The notes below the pieces were generated by a model. The model was not told the origin of the DNA and searched no databases. It saw only the letters and a program-made list of their open reading frames with translations. Shown here one piece after another: positions 5,607-5,644 of a stretch of 5,644 nucleotides of DNA (its first letter is position 1; every line of letters starts with the position of its first letter). Source of the DNA: Pseudofrankia asymbiotica (GTDB lineage Bacteria > Actinomycetota > Actinomycetes > Frankiales > Frankiaceae); contig NZ_MOMC01000076.1 of assembly GCF_001983105.1 (NCBI RefSeq), forward strand, positions 23,874-29,517. The letters run 5' to 3'. Position numbers and translations under genes: made by a program.

Positions 5607-5644
5607 CCCGGTCCCGGTCCCGGCCCCGCTCCCGGCCCGGTCCC
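5607..5644. repeat. Degenerate CCCGGT hexamer tandem repeat at the right edge
   Basis: About six copies of CCCGGT or close variants (CCCGGC, CCCGCT) run to the window edge. In the minus-strand frame of the XRE-cupin gene they read as alternating Gly with Thr, Ala or Ser, a flexible low-complexity stretch. This fits an N-terminal extension of that regulator, or non-coding upstream DNA. Confidence 0.5.

Noticed and set aside
1..5644. tRNA, rRNA, CRISPR array, insertion sequence or transposase
   Set aside because: No cloverleaf, spaced direct repeats, terminal inverted repeats flanking a transposase, or transposase-like protein was seen on either strand.

Overview
The window looks like chromosomal DNA of a high-GC actinomycete (Streptomyces, Frankia or Micromonospora type). 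Codons are GC-rich, GTG starts occur, and the Shine-Dalgarno sequences are strong AGGAGG types. The protein families present belong to the actinobacterial FxSxx-COOH class of ribosomally made, post-translationally modified peptide (RiPP) loci. No exact species can be read from the sequence.

Layout: the left 2.55 kb carries one plus-strand gene for an 849-residue STAND-type ATPase. It has a P-loop NB-ARC domain followed by ten tetratricopeptide units and matches the FxsT family. It runs convergently into a minus-strand operon, with only 35 bases between the two stop codons and a strong hairpin over the junction. The operon, read right to left, has a 57-residue peptide gene with an FxsA-like leader (4815-4642). 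Its stop overlaps the start of a 678-residue HExxH protein (4642-2606) of the iron/alpha-ketoglutarate-dependent peptide beta-hydroxylase type. About 200 bases upstream of the peptide gene lies another minus-strand gene, an XRE helix-turn-helix plus cupin regulator that probably runs off the right edge. The 200-base gap contains a near-perfect 18-bp palindrome that could be an operator.

How the genes may work together: the small peptide is the likely substrate of the HExxH enzyme, and FxsT is a conserved but mechanistically unexplained partner of such loci. The main oddity is that the peptide ends in FGDSERRRLD instead of the F-x-S-x-x-COOH tail that defines the family. No radical SAM cyclophane synthase (FxsB) or FxsC lies inside the window, although they could sit just outside it. 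This may be a variant of the FxSxx-COOH system with a different core peptide. Codon use also shifts sharply: the FxsT gene has many A/T-ending codons while the XRE-cupin gene has almost none, which suggests that the peptide locus is accessory DNA.
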